Origin: a virus
Strand: one strand, 5' to 3'
DNA: 35,624 nt
IMG/VR virus record: IMGVR_UViG_3300044638_006012
Span: 1 to 35,624 of that record
Position numbers and translations under genes: made by a program. Below the pieces are notes generated by a model. It did not search any database. It had not been told where the DNA came from and saw nothing but the letters and a program-made list of their open reading frames with translations. Shown piece after piece: positions 27,801-31,586 of this stretch (position 1 is the stretch's first letter; each line of letters begins with the position of its first letter).

Positions 27801-30800
27801 TGGCGTTACGGGCCATCACAGCGGGGTTGTGCATGAAAATGATCCTTCCGTCATCCGTGAAGGTGACGAGCGCCCCTGAATTGCCGGCCTTGTCTTTTGG
27901 AACCTCTTCGACCTCTAGCCCTACTTCTTTTCCAGCCTCGCGAAAGCCCGATGCAATTCCTCTTGCTTCTCTAGCGATAACCGTAGGAACGGCGGGGTTG
28001 AGGCGGGTAGCGTTGATCTTCCGGCGCTGCTCGGATTGGGAATCACCGCTGGGAGCGAATGGGGAGGCGGCTCCTGTGCTATCTCCTTGGTTAGCTCCAT
28101 CAGTTCCCACCGGAATCTCGCTTCCTTGTCCAATTCCTCCTGTTGTTCCTTGGTTACTACCTGGAGCATTCCCGATAGGTTGTTCACCCTCTCCTGTAGC
28201 TCCTGCCGTTGCAGGGCTTCCGTCAGTCGTTCCGGTTGTTCGTGCATTTTGGGCCTCCTGTTGGCTGTAAATCTCCTTCAGTCTTGCCGTTTCGTCTAGT
28301 GGGATAAGGTTTTCGCTGATGGGGGCGTTGTTTCCCATCCATGAAATCGCCTCGTCCGTGATAACCATCTGCCCCTGTTCCATACGGACAAGAGGAGGTA
28401 GGGTTTGCGTAACCGGCGCACCTGTCGCTGGGTCTGGAGTCGTCACATTGCGCGGCCTGAGTAACATTTCGCGCTCGCTGCCGGTCAAAAGATTCTGATC
28501 CAGCCCGCTAGCAATCTTGACTAGGCCGGTTGCCATTGAGCGATTTTCCGCGTTCGGCATTGCAAGGATCTCTTGTGCGGCCTGAACGGAAAGAATGGAG
28601 CGCTGCGAAGCCTCCTCTGCCATTCCCTGCATCTTATTCAGGAAATCAGCCCTTTCATTGATTGCTGATCCTAGCTGCTCAAGGGCAATTCCTTGAGCCT
28701 CGTAGTCAGTACCCTTAAAGAAACCCCCATCTACGCCTGCCTCGCTTGCTTTCTGGCGCGCCTCGGCCACTTTTGCATCCATGGCTGAAAGCTGGGTCTG
28801 CATATCTGCAATGGCCTTCCCTGAAAAAACTGGGGCGATTTGGCGAGCAAAGGCAATTTGTTCGGGCCGGACTGCCGGACTGCCTTCAGGGAGTTGACTC
28901 GTAACTGCCTCCGCTGCGCGCTGGTCTGCGGCGTATTGCTCCGGCTGCGGAACTCCTTGTTGGGCATCAATGGTTGGGAGGGAACGCCATTGGTTGCCAA
29001 GCTCCGAAATGCGGGCATTTGTTCCGCCGCTCTGGTCGTAAGAGGCAATCGCCTTATCAACCTGCGCGGAATACTCTGTTGCAGCCTTGCGCTGGCTTCG
29101 GATATTTGCCGCATTCATGCCGCCTGCCATAAGGAGACCCGTAAATCCTGCTATAGCTCCAGCTTCGGCGGCTTCTCCAAAGATTTTACCCCAATCGTCT
29201 TTTGTTAGTCCGGCTAGCTTGTCATAAACTCCCTGTGCTGCGTTTTGGAAGAACTCTTGACCGCCCTCTTCAACAAATTGCGCGCCGGTATTGACTAGGA
29301 ATTTTTTAACTGAACCAGGAACGACTTTTTCAAGCCGTGCAAACATATTTCCGATTGGTATAGCTTCGGTTGCGTCAAGTCCTGCCTTTACTGCGGCTCG
29401 GGCATAGGCTTTTGCGCCCGTTGCCCCCATTTCCAAGGCTTCCCTATAGCCTGTTCCAAATCCTGAAAGAGCGCCGATGGATGCAATCGCTGTTTTAGTT
29501 GAGCCTCCCGCCATGTACGCAAAGGAAGATCCAGCGCCGCGCGCTAGTTGTGCCGTCACTGTGTCGGCCTTATCTCCCATCCACTCTGCTGTTTGCTCTC
29601 TTGCTCCCTTTGCGAACTGGGCAAGAGTTGTATCCTCAAGCTTCTGGCCGGTAGCCGCTGCCTGTATGGTGGCAAGGGTCTCTACGAAACCAAGGCCAAC
29701 ATCTTGAAGTCCAGCATACGGCGCAACGGCGACGGCACGAATGCGTCCCCCAAATTCATCCTTGAGTGCTTCTTTGAGCGCTTCTCCGTAAGATTGCGGC
29801 TTGCCTCCGCCTAATCCCTTGATGAATTGGGCCTGCTCGCCCCCTGCTTCTGATTTCTTGGCGTCGTACTCGGCAAGCGCGTTTTCCTTTTGATTCTGGA
29901 ACTCTTCAACGAGGATCTTTTTCTCTTCGGCGGTTTTGCTTCCCCAGTCTTCGGGAATCTCCATCTTTTTCCGCATGATTTCATTTCGCTCGTCGATGAT
30001 CTGCCGCTGATACGGCATAATCCCGCTTTTCAGGTCGCTCCTCCTCTGCGAAAGGCTACCGGCTTGGCCTTGTGGCGTCGCGCCAGCCGGTGATGCAGGC
30101 TGTGATCCGCCTGTCTGCGGGGTGGCGGCGGCAGTCTGCGTTAAATCCCTGTTGTCCTTAAAGGAAAGCTGCATATCGGGGCCTACCGATACGTCAATGG
30201 AGCGCGTCCCCTGCTTTGGGGTCGTTGATTGCGCGGGGGAATTGATGGCCTGAACCGCCGCGTTCCTAACTTGAAGCATGGCGTTGGCGTTTGCGCCTGC
30301 AACCTGCATCTGCTTGGCAAGATCCTCTAGCCTTGACCGGCTTGCGCTCGCCTCTTCGCTGTTAGTGAAAATCCCCTTTTTTAGGCGCTCGCTCTCGGCG
30401 GTATATTGGCGCTGTATTTCGTCAAATACGCCCTTTTTCTCCATGAATGACTTATCCATGCCCGCCAGGTCTTCCCTAGTCGGTGCATCGGCGGCAAATG
30501 ATCGCGCCGCTGCCTCTGAAGCGGTCTGCATGACCATCCGCTGTTGCTCATGATTGCTTTTATCAAGCCCAACCTCCTGCCGCTTCTTGGCAATGGCGGA
30601 AATCATAGGATCGGCGTCGATCTCTTCAGGCGCTTTGCCTGCTTTAATGAGCATTTCGCGGCGTTTTGCCTCTGCTGCCTCGTAACCTGAAAGCTGATTG
30701 GTGGCTTTTAGAATGTCGCCTTCCGTTTTTACACGCTTACTCTCGGCATCTGCCGCAATTTGCCGCTGCGCGGCCTCCTCGCGCTGTTTTTCAAGCGCGG

Positions 30801-31584
30801 CAAGCTGTGCTTGCGTCTTGTCGGCTTGGGATTTTGCTACAACGGCATCCGCTGTTGGCTTGGCCCCCATATTGAAGAACCAGCTACCTCCTTCGGTCTT
30901 CCCCGCGCGCTCGTTTTGCTGGTCGAGTTGCGTATTTTGCTCGGTAATTGCTTTTGAAAGGTCTTCCGACTCGGCTTTTGATGAAGCTGCGGCAAGGGAA
31001 GCCTTCGCCTCGATGTCGCTTATTCCCTCGTTTGCTGATTTCCGCATGGCATCCTCGCCATGCTTAGCAACCTTCACCGCCGCATCCCTGATTGCTGGGT
31101 CGATATTTTGGCTATCCTTCAGGTCGTAGGCGCTGGCAATGGGTGACCAAGGCTGATATTTGTTCTGCTTGTAGAGCATTCCAGGGTCATTGTCGGCTCC
31201 TCCAATGGGAGCGCCGGCATCCGGATCGCTCATTTTCACTACTCCCGTCTTATCTACCTGAGTCCGAACGGGTCGCCCTTCGGGAGTGTAGTCAACCTTG
31301 TCACTTTCATGAAAAACAGGATTGCCGGCCTCGTCTGCATCCGGCATCACGCGGCCAAACTCATCTGTGTGAAACTTCTGACCGGTGGCCCTCATCCGTC
31401 GCTCTAGCTCATGGCTTGCGCTAGACTTGGCAAACCTCTCATCCTCCCTCCTGCGGCGCTCATCTAGCGCTGACGCTTTGGAATCAAGTCCAGACATTGC
31501 AACTGCCCGATTCTGGTCGTAGTCAAGCCCCCCAAGGTCTGCGGCAAAGGTGGGCTTATTATCTGGGTTGAGAGGATCAGCCAT
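12898..31584 (-). CDS. Giant polyvalent protein: methylase-helicase-JAB multidomain (6228 aa)
   Basis: One unbroken frame of 18.7 kb runs from ATG 31584 (A-rich leader, no SD) to TAA. It belongs by architecture to the phage polyvalent proteins (P1 DarB-like), several of which are packaged in the virion and enter the cell with DNA to counter host defences. Visible parts, by residue: coiled coil ~190-310, hydrophobic Gly/Ala-rich ~600-830, EExxH segment ~1277-1289, DdrB/ParB-like ~1575-1800, RelA/SpoT-like ~2010-2220, N6-methylase ~2524-2806, SF2 helicase ~3310-3990, JAB ~4416-4552, degenerate JAB ~4611-4712, phage-common domain ~4732-5243, HTH ~5481-5533, LPD38-like region ~5610-6050. Low-complexity linkers separate them, and two of these carry other genes. 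Position between terminase and portal supports a packaged, injected product. Confidence 0.9.
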   Translation of the reverse strand: MADPLNPDNKPTFAADLGGLDYDQNRAVAMSGLDSKASALDERRRREDERFAKSSASHELERRMRATGQKFHTDEFGRVMPDADEAGNPVFHESDKVDYTPEGRPVRTQVDKTGVVKMSDPDAGAPIGGADNDPGMLYKQNKYQPWSPIASAYDLKDSQNIDPAIRDAAVKVAKHGEDAMRKSANEGISDIEAKASLAAASSKAESEDLSKAITEQNTQLDQQNERAGKTEGGSWFFNMGAKPTADAVVAKSQADKTQAQLAALEKQREEAAQRQIAADAESKRVKTEGDILKATNQLSGYEAAEAKRREMLIKAGKAPEEIDADPMISAIAKKRQEVGLDKSNHEQQRMVMQTASEAAARSFAADAPTREDLAGMDKSFMEKKGVFDEIQRQYTAESERLKKGIFTNSEEASASRSRLEDLAKQMQVAGANANAMLQVRNAAVQAINSPAQSTTPKQGTRSIDVSVGPDMQLSFKDNRDLTQTAAATPQTGGSQPASPAGATPQGQAGSLSQRRSDLKSGIMPYQRQIIDERNEIMRKKMEIPEDWGSKTAEEKKILVEEFQNQKENALAEYDAKKSEAGGEQAQFIKGLGGGKPQSYGEALKEALKDEFGGRIRAVAVAPYAGLQDVGLGFVETLATIQAAATGQKLEDTTLAQFAKGAREQTAEWMGDKADTVTAQLARGAGSSFAYMAGGSTKTAIASIGALSGFGTGYREALEMGATGAKAYARAAVKAGLDATEAIPIGNMFARLEKVVPGSVKKFLVNTGAQFVEEGGQEFFQNAAQGVYDKLAGLTKDDWGKIFGEAAEAGAIAGFTGLLMAGGMNAANIRSQRKAATEYSAQVDKAIASYDQSGGTNARISELGNQWRSLPTIDAQQGVPQPEQYAADQRAAEAVTSQLPEGSPAVRPEQIAFARQIAPVFSGKAIADMQTQLSAMDAKVAEARQKASEAGVDGGFFKGTDYEAQGIALEQLGSAINERADFLNKMQGMAEEASQRSILSVQAAQEILAMPNAENRSMATGLVKIASGLDQNLLTGSEREMLLRPRNVTTPDPATGAPVTQTLPPLVRMEQGQMVITDEAISWMGNNAPISENLIPLDETARLKEIYSQQEAQNARTTGTTDGSPATAGATGEGEQPIGNAPGSNQGTTGGIGQGSEIPVGTDGANQGDSTGAASPFAPSGDSQSEQRRKINATRLNPAVPTVIAREARGIASGFREAGKEVGLEVEEVPKDKAGNSGALVTFTDDGRIIFMHNPAVMARNASASNGMGKTTEGNASEYLHSMFGEEGLHFGWFSHLRDQWNAKTEEGKGTFSSFVHEETRSRFEDMRGNLANIGKTPVGIELSKAVIGAYNNYYGEESRQPIGDGENEASGNAVSILDRLSNQTDPNSPENAFNFMNEFARQLAQMRVEGRVTESADANGFFEAMMKYLRSALDALKKVAGNTKNYDAGLDEMVSSMETRYADIQALMGIKPEAKAVETQESTENRQKQPESTAKQPETATTTGAESVTETVRLRQENNRLKAEQEERKAAQERAKARQGNAKEQAAQIDASTMEGVNQGRPAIVTAANNEQLPSRYVTLPAGVVQTSHTPVSSGDGSPAALFPKNPNYGGENTRPYDTDATEQGKVNSIAMPGALIPDEIINNSPSAAGGPPQIARVTFTDAEGNTKTVFQTAGGNGREMGINLSSQEDQARLSDSLRQSAGVFGLQNVPEGHRVYRFLGDYDLRNPEEARAYQQMVDKLNPSQGKIQGTTQRAKIDANIKIPPSTLSTLTMDTDPSDAQQIVRKLINDKSLGLDRNLMEATASDPVQSQQYVQQLVIASGLKSDKLNEVYFDLRGDTASNPARSTMRALIGGTAELGVKLRQKNSPELADSLAAALERVNSELERPKNPLTLKQALLKIAAQQENDALTQGAGGRGAAGADVQAIAKALLDNVKTGTGGKLSASVTQENFAALLRDINLAVNQQTDEADIFGETLSVSDLIKIAIENNNRRRGIVGKVESEGEVDGNAVAAKATFKDDEELKAAITEIHNQAQSQAPKFLRDIDAAARGSGVKFQSQYSKYAVKKLDTALSKIGRKAAIPSDLLRATVVSDKRNPEGVVKDAMRFVESMFNAGYKLYSPNGAIDFTNRFDMPEWDYKDVAMKFVRDGDSVVKEVLMLQPTMLQVKQEAHDLYDVVREIERRLSDKKNPMKDSQVTLMQKVLRRKKGRMRQLYKYAYKKDNQGAESRYSLTSSMSSEARYLSDGVGDLPASTRSALSESPSGMSSMETPSNLAAFSTKDLRSATDRGFSLIRSNVTTAGAQSQDAAAARRSRFQDDSTADLFSVGGTETTPESLTGQNDETNVNTEAQNNEQPNTRRGETDARRPEPAGTEEPTQIGGMGELFSFMAGQQSAERDFESAKSEAELPSDAGQQNDPVTSIEGADGRGGGDAAVVPVSEGVGGSGRGADAGRPARKGRTISQAGTGVAIERPEEGSAERNISLNRDQRLAPKGVTGKLKANLAAIRIIKALESEGRLATPEEKQELVKFSGWGALSQSFDDDKAEQVARGEIENLRAEATRYEGYGENAYYAATAERNRSKAQSLENWKNQWGEAHDEIKSLLSDAEYNAAKRSTINAHYTSAEIVAGMWDAVRALGFEGGNVLEPGAGIGHFFGLMPSEVADKSRLFGVELDRYTSKILKALYPEADIQNTGFQTADIADNSIDLAISNVPFANVPVNDPALEAMGGPTKNLHDYFFGKTLTKLKPGGVMAFITSAFTMDKGNPEIRKWLAERADLVAAYRLPNDAFKDNAGTDVVTDVIILRKKDGKPFPYGQSWVNLGDSKTQKGEPIRINEYFANNPSNIFGLLDDDGSMYGDEKEMTVHGDLNNPPSVAMMRQLASLPKSIMGKVDETGPVRTGATGTLKFGNVIKKDGKYFFQGQEAPDEALNAPENAQRVDGFITLRDALNKQYDLELSDTATEAEIEENRAALNAAYDRFIKIRVTKKTRTGKITNSALGTSTYIHDSFNKSLFAGDPDIFRLLGAELEVERKATSLQNITDIVKGKTKKAYKKADVFSKRVLEPRSEPTKADTIEDAYGISLGWRNRIDTQFIAGLIDKTQEQVEKGLLERGIAFQDPSTGQLYSREQYISGNVRKKLQIARASGPAYQRNVDLLEGVQPQRVGIADIKFKVGATWIPSEVYTQFLESLGVQGFKFIYKTAAGSSDWAMVKDKRTWKSGVAYKDFETNDVGIEHVMDSLLNFNPIVINFPKKDGGKRNEPATQAAREKAKLLTERFVKWANENEAVASQLTDIYNEEVNAHVQRTYDGQFLSLPWANKDFGIYPDKKNTIWRAIQEGYGLIAHGVGGGKTVIGTAIALEMRRLGMAKKPMIVVHNATLEGFAKEIAKMAPSSRILIGRKDELAGAKKKEFLMRIAAGDWDAVVIAHSTFSGISDDPDVEIAQSKSLIDEALATLKEAGYDSVFDAKADRKKPPTVKALVKLIEKLETAIDKAKDRKNTEKDLLNFQQLGVDSLIVDEVHEFKKIPFTTHLTAKGIDGSMSKRAYALFMRARQIQAKTGGKNIFSMTGTPVTNTLGEIWNMIRLVAPNVLKEYKVELFDQFHSKFAEVVTQSEMGPNGEYKNVERLAKFVNLPEWNTFLRQAADIKLGDDMVVKNRPDIKGGAPELVAINRTKGATEWVRYIREVLKEYEGFTGKQKQENPKLMAVPVQSYMASRAAAIDIRLIDPQAKDEPGSKVNTMIEKLMGIYERTTEYSGTQVIFADSYRSVKTAIFDEVMASNLDIEKDPNKVSKINTDEAVNESEETDEDEEEDEDPSKAYTDDRFNIYEDIREKLIARGVPAEQIAVITDKKYKTDKDKQALFDRVNSGEVRIIMGSTQKLGTGVNMQRLMIAAHHLDVPWTPAGLEQRDGRVYRQGNIHGELGVPVELYRYGMEDTLDSSLWQKLVTKQRTSYAALSGKVTGRELEEDDVSLNLSEQQAVLGGKTSLRIWEIENRLKELGISRQANIDESARRATEIRNAKTYLRVDGERADRVAPSIAAMEAIAASVTEKGVNIEVGGETFKTKTETADAIKAALEDSRNRLMLTESGRQVAPDVTSISVNGLPLRLSSFATIDKVYDEEAQSMVEKTTINYELISRPEDREDDIAFGKVTSPATLLSRLEELGETIEGIKSSQRNNLENLRQVAEMPEAAAWPYAEEYEALVKELEEMRKVYRQELGLKEEEAKAASDAAVATEATATPVSEGEALKNNFVAAARKINSFADEQRTADNPDYQAALEAAKEAREALADYNIGKREGDADYVSAVAARAPRMQEGKISVAEGEIQAYLDFANVPKEKREKAGRAFKQAASASTTPYQRREVPASTGVDRDELRQARAEQAAAYRGLLKGDTEAVRNAIQNGIPLSKLISAYAESKGIPFSIQGAIINSPADLAAHTLAHRTPYFESLKVVVLDNSNQVIHSEIVSIGSLNETIAHPREILRAVERGKQAAAQIGREIKGWILSHNHPSGDPQPSEADRRLTRRINEAATFMEVPLIDHIITNGESYFSFSEAGFQGSGIKPAGKLKPKLQVVPKISEMATGAMADWEAVPASETPTIDKAERVRQIRATLQTADPGMIHVLNLNTRLGIISVDRHPLDATPTDIYKKSLTHGTYGIALSLPETAPDGSRLAEGEKNSDAWRKFMREIQVAGMLYQVPVMDAVLGDFSYREAGLLEEPAQYGQVPAVAARAPRMQGDGFYSQLQRTIDQKMPNKASVAQIRAIIDPVKGSGVKPDEIKWSNLEGFLEGKESVTKQEVLEYLENEGAVKFEERTRGANEIERVAKEYGFTAEYDPNSEEYTFENKDGEEVEYGELPFKLRYDLDQISDGGNANKYSQYTLPGGENYREVVLTMPFKSQIDPVASYKQLLDGSFDVIFKDGEVGNYKTLEEARIDGRGERDLAGVGEYRSSHFPNIPNYVAHMRLDERQDASGKDGLFIEEIQSDRHQQGREKGYKENIPQENFITWAEKRGLNKEQAEQEWKTKSESFQQWRRDQDDALADVSKTPDAPFRKDWSVQMFKRALRDAIEGDKEWIGWTKGETQAGRYDLSKQVEKLRYFPPNSKMGQKFGTVLKAYGRNGDELINKVVSPEELPDVIGKEAAQRLLDPYAMRLDGHHELTGEELKVGGEGMKGFYDQILPKEIGKYVKKWGAKVEEGEVVTQPAYAEDPSGFPDKTASIWKVAITPEMRESIKNEGQAAFARSSYFGGLDSRAAQQVEDAFNDLDADSMLEQQAKAETQAPGQRTTGSPRLALGALNTQIMGVDEYRERIATTETQKQWQAEASAMLKSDYEGTRKRLIQAGMLGGSLTPAETKAAMMIVARETAAAATDPAKRAEVAKLIYAYRETGREEARSLSARRDMFMTPKERHREFLAKMIFSPGKADQAAIEKIESPAEREAAITAAVDRRMSEIEKALKAMGVTFDDILKGEVQISLIGSRVVENTLRGFSDKEQQALRMMQAGQKYENIAKTLGFSVSQVKAMRLKAVASIKKRHFDKVRKGLTVDDLKQDMNAVYARSPRQISEEAAEAEFARIIDALGFGENAGTGKKSGKKPFTLEDPIEVIKIARLVAATDKGALDMVHEYWMASLLSGITTHVANIAGNTANAALDLTFQRGMETLVNSMVGDKDSPRAGEFKHLISGLKGSMSAAFRAGIRAYDAEQSMVDYDLLGHELSINPSGFIPGASAGTAIKGKAGRVIRVPLRALAFMDDFSKTMVARMEVGAQAYRIGKANGYNGNELSEFIASEVETIGSQSWERAVGRATILAFQEKLRSLDEGGNLIEGGAVALNKGLSNYKPGKFFVPFINTVYNIFRTGVRKTPVGSASMLYKGARHGFYQIRNGKLNPHPYVASEFVRDSAEQVMAWALLSMMWGVVPGDDDDEKKSILITGSEPFQRGMTGLRDLSQRSGTPPYHIRIGDTLFNYGRIEPIATVLGTTADLVKAGKMARDNQSGSDILGYISSRILGQITDKTYGRGMSDIAGFIQDPKSMANWAATFASTFVPNILRQPMRAFDPYVRETSIETSPKNLPAGIAQRFMQSAAPMASVNQPRIDLYGNPVKKEGSAASRLLLPTQASPAPKVQPADRLFSNWNKNNPSEAYAPARASRRYFDPVTGEVKFMDDKTFQRFAEKAGKTFAATSRAAITPSMAKNPTEDDKDRVKKLLADARKQARKEVIMTSPRRERSLQEILFGSK
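13430..14760 (-). other. C-terminal LPD38-like region of the giant protein
   Basis: Residues ~5610-6050. The opening MASLLSGITTHVANIAGN is the kind of motif found at the start of the polyvalent-protein domain LPD38, common at the C-terminus of giant phage proteins. It is followed by Gly-rich amphipathic helices and FFVPFINTVYNIFRTG. The function of the family is unknown; packaging or membrane contact during injection has been considered plausible. The name is from memory. Confidence 0.5.
14985..15144 (-). other. Sigma-region-4/LuxR-like helix-turn-helix in the giant protein
   Basis: Residues ~5481-5533 begin GFSDKEQQALRMMQAGQKYE and continue NIAKTLGFSVSQVKAMRLKA. The pattern S-x-x-E-x-x-x-L-x(6-7)-G-x(3)-IA-x(2)-L-x-S-x(2)-V-K is that of sigma70 region 4 and LuxR/GerE helix-turn-helix domains, which contact DNA through the second helix. 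It sits between helical regions of unknown role. It may tether the protein to DNA or act on host transcription. Confidence 0.65.
15855..17390 (-). other. Phage-common domain of unknown function in the giant protein
   Basis: Residues ~4732-5243. It opens FYSQLQRTIDQKMPNKAS, continues with IKWSNLEGFLEGK and VTKQEVLEYLE, then YVAHMRLDERQDASGK, LFIEEIQSDRHQQGREKGY, WIGWTKGETQAGRYDLSKQV and GMKGFYDQILPKEIGKYVKK. The same series recurs in many phage and mobile-element proteins. No enzymatic function is established to my knowledge. The conserved EIQSD, TTG/TKGE and GMKGFYD blocks look like an active-site set. Confidence 0.6.
17391..17423. repeat. 33-bp dispersed direct repeat, copy 1
   Basis: It matches 18654-18686 at 31 of 33 bases. 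In the giant frame it encodes the linker AVAARAPRMQ (residues ~4721-4731), immediately before the FYSQLQR domain. Confidence 0.85.
17445..17755 (-). other. Second, degenerate JAB/RadC-like domain of the giant protein
   Basis: Residues ~4611-4712. VLNLNTRLGIISVDRHPL and WRKFMREIQVAGMLYQVPVMDAVLGDFSYREAGLL align in order with the end of the preceding JAB domain (LTRRINEAATFMEVPLIDHI, then YFSFSEAGF). The HxHPSG-x-S-x2-D metal motif is absent. It looks like a tandem duplicate that has lost its catalytic site and may now only bind. Confidence 0.55.
17928..18340 (-). other. RadC-type JAB/MPN domain of the giant protein
   Basis: Residues ~4416-4552. The JAMM metal motif is complete: H4501-N-H4503-P-S-G, then S4511 and D4514, followed by IDHIIT typical of RadC. 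JAB domains are zinc hydrolases, often isopeptidases; RadC-type members are frequent in mobile elements. In polyvalent proteins this domain may process conjugates or the protein itself. Confidence 0.8.
18654..18686. repeat. 33-bp dispersed direct repeat, copy 2
   Basis: It matches 17391-17423 at 31 of 33 bases, while surrounding sequence does not match. In the giant frame it encodes AVAARAPRMQ (residues ~4300-4310). The two copies bracket the segment holding the JAB pair. Confidence 0.85.
19615..21660 (-). other. SF2/SNF2-type helicase domain of the giant protein
   Basis: Residues ~3310-3990. Walker A is AHGVGGGKT (K3347), motif II is DEVH (D3514), motif III is MTGTP, and motif VI is EQRDGRVYRQGN (3902-3913). 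All ATPase residues are present. An acidic insertion (ESEETDEDEEEDEDPS) separates the two RecA-like lobes. With the methylase just upstream this is the arrangement seen in DarB-like proteins. Confidence 0.9.
23160..24015 (-). other. N6-adenine DNA methylase domain of the giant protein
   Basis: Residues ~2524-2806. The entry FSGWGALSQSF precedes the SAM-binding motif I VLEPGAGIGHFFG (E2644-G2656) and motif IV NVPF (2709-2712), where Val replaces the first Pro of the NPPY/F catalytic loop. This variant is common in methylase-helicase phage proteins. Expected role: protecting incoming phage DNA from restriction. Confidence 0.85.
24186..24533 (-). CDS. Overprinted gene in +1 frame within giant-gene linker (115 aa)
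   Basis: The ATG at 24533 has AGAGG nine bases upstream and the frame ends in TAG. The product is unlike a shadow frame: balanced charge, good helices (PEEARLMRGDLNPQERKNL; FLLMLDSKTIQLLLLKGQMD), Trp residues in helical context (SEEWESCFRSWL), and an acidic coiled C-terminus. The giant frame over the same bases (residues ~2351-2466) is low-complexity Gly/Glu/Pro/Ala/Thr, as expected if this frame is the constrained one. It lies between the RelA/SpoT-like and methylase domains. No family recognised. Expression is unproven. Confidence 0.55.
   Translation of the reverse strand: MNNPTPEEARLMRGDLNPQERKNLRKSEEWESCFRSWLDSNQPSEILKALNQKQSFLLMLDSKTIQLLLLKGQMDEVEAMQQLFPYPKGWEDQDEEQMPDDLQEKAEQFLRQEQE
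24673..24701 (+). promoter_or_regulatory. Sigma70-like promoter for the antisense gene at 24710
   Basis: TTGACT (24673-24678), a 17-base spacer and TAACAT (24696-24701) match consensus at five and four of six positions. The ATG follows the -10 by eight bases, so the mRNA would be nearly leaderless. It lies inside the giant coding region on the opposite strand. Confidence 0.45.
24710..24919 (+). CDS. Antisense small gene within giant-gene linker (69 aa)
   Basis: The product reads as a compact helical protein (MSEKPLSVAERKSLVEKAAK, then GVSIEDIPDGLSDNALRVLA, then SERYLASEDMEEVKEYLD) with balanced charge and no shadow-like bias. The giant protein over the same bases (residues ~2222-2292) is a Ser/Ala/Thr-rich linker. 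A promoter-like element lies just upstream and there is no SD, so leaderless translation would be needed. Antisense transcription here could also reduce giant-gene mRNA. No family recognised. The case rests on protein quality plus promoter match. Confidence 0.5.
   Translation: MSEKPLSVAERKSLVEKAAKLEGVSIEDIPDGLSDNALRVLAGKSPTPSERYLASEDMEEVKEYLDSAP
24925..25557 (-). other. RelA/SpoT-like nucleotidyltransferase domain of the giant protein
   Basis: Residues ~2010-2220. FQSQYSKYAVKKLDTALSKI precedes DLLRATVV (D2084), an RFDMPEWDYKDVAMKF strand region, EVLMLQPTM (E2155) and EAHDLYDVVRE (H2171, Y2174). This order matches (p)ppGpp synthetase domains, whose catalytic Asp (in D-x3-R) and Glu (in E-h-Q) are both represented, with the downstream H-x2-Y. 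The likely fold is the Rel synthetase fold; the product (alarmone, or a nucleotide or tRNA modification) cannot be told from sequence. Confidence 0.6.
26185..26862 (-). other. DdrB/ParB-like domain of the giant protein
   Basis: Residues ~1575-1800. The core motif GGNGREMGI (G1675-I1683) fits the GNGR motif of DdrB-like ParB-superfamily domains found in polyvalent proteins, followed by the helical RFLGDYDLRNPEEARAYQQM. ParB-superfamily domains bind or cut nucleic acids or bind nucleotides; which applies here is unknown. Confidence 0.6.
27325..27942 (-). other. Zincin-like segment of the giant protein
   Basis: Residues ~1215-1420. A domain with INATRLNPAVPTVIAREARG, a beta hairpin (GRIIFMHNPAVM) and the helix EYLHSMFGEEGLHFGWF. 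HExxH is absent, but E1285-E1286-x-x-H1289 aligns with the E-E-x-x-H helix of some phage zincin-like domains. Metalloprotease activity is uncertain. Confidence 0.4.
27921..28247 (-). CDS. Overprinted gene in +1 frame with perfect SD (108 aa)
   Basis: ATG 28247 is preceded by AGGAGG with a six-base spacer, better than most annotated starts here. The product has an N-terminal coiled coil (TEALQRQELQERVNNLSGML, then VTKEQQEELDKEARFRWELM, residues ~9-52), a Pro-rich centre and a C-terminal helix (LEKQEELHRAFARLEKK), ending in TAG. The giant frame over these bases (residues ~1113-1221) is a Gly/Thr/Asn/Gln-rich linker rich in GGA codons, as expected if this frame sets the codon choice. It lies just before the zincin-like segment. 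No family recognised; expression is unproven. Confidence 0.6.
   Translation of the reverse strand: MHEQPERLTEALQRQELQERVNNLSGMLQVVTKEQQEELDKEARFRWELMELTKEIAQEPPPHSLPAVIPNPSSAGRSTLPASTPPFLRLSLEKQEELHRAFARLEKK
28254..28259 (-). promoter_or_regulatory. Shine-Dalgarno site for the overprinted gene at 28247
   Basis: AGGAGG followed by CCCAAA and ATG on the minus strand. It is internal to the giant gene, where no start is needed for that protein. Confidence 0.6.
29095..29787 (-). other. Hydrophobic Gly/Ala-rich region of the giant protein
   Basis: Residues ~600-830. Alternating Gly/Ala-rich amphipathic helices (SSFAYMAGGSTKTAIASIGA, GEAAEAGAIAGFTGLLMAGG) and an EEGGQEFFQNA motif. Similar segments occur in injected phage proteins and may insert in the host membrane during DNA entry. 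Inference from composition. Confidence 0.45.
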
Positions 31585-31586
31585 AT

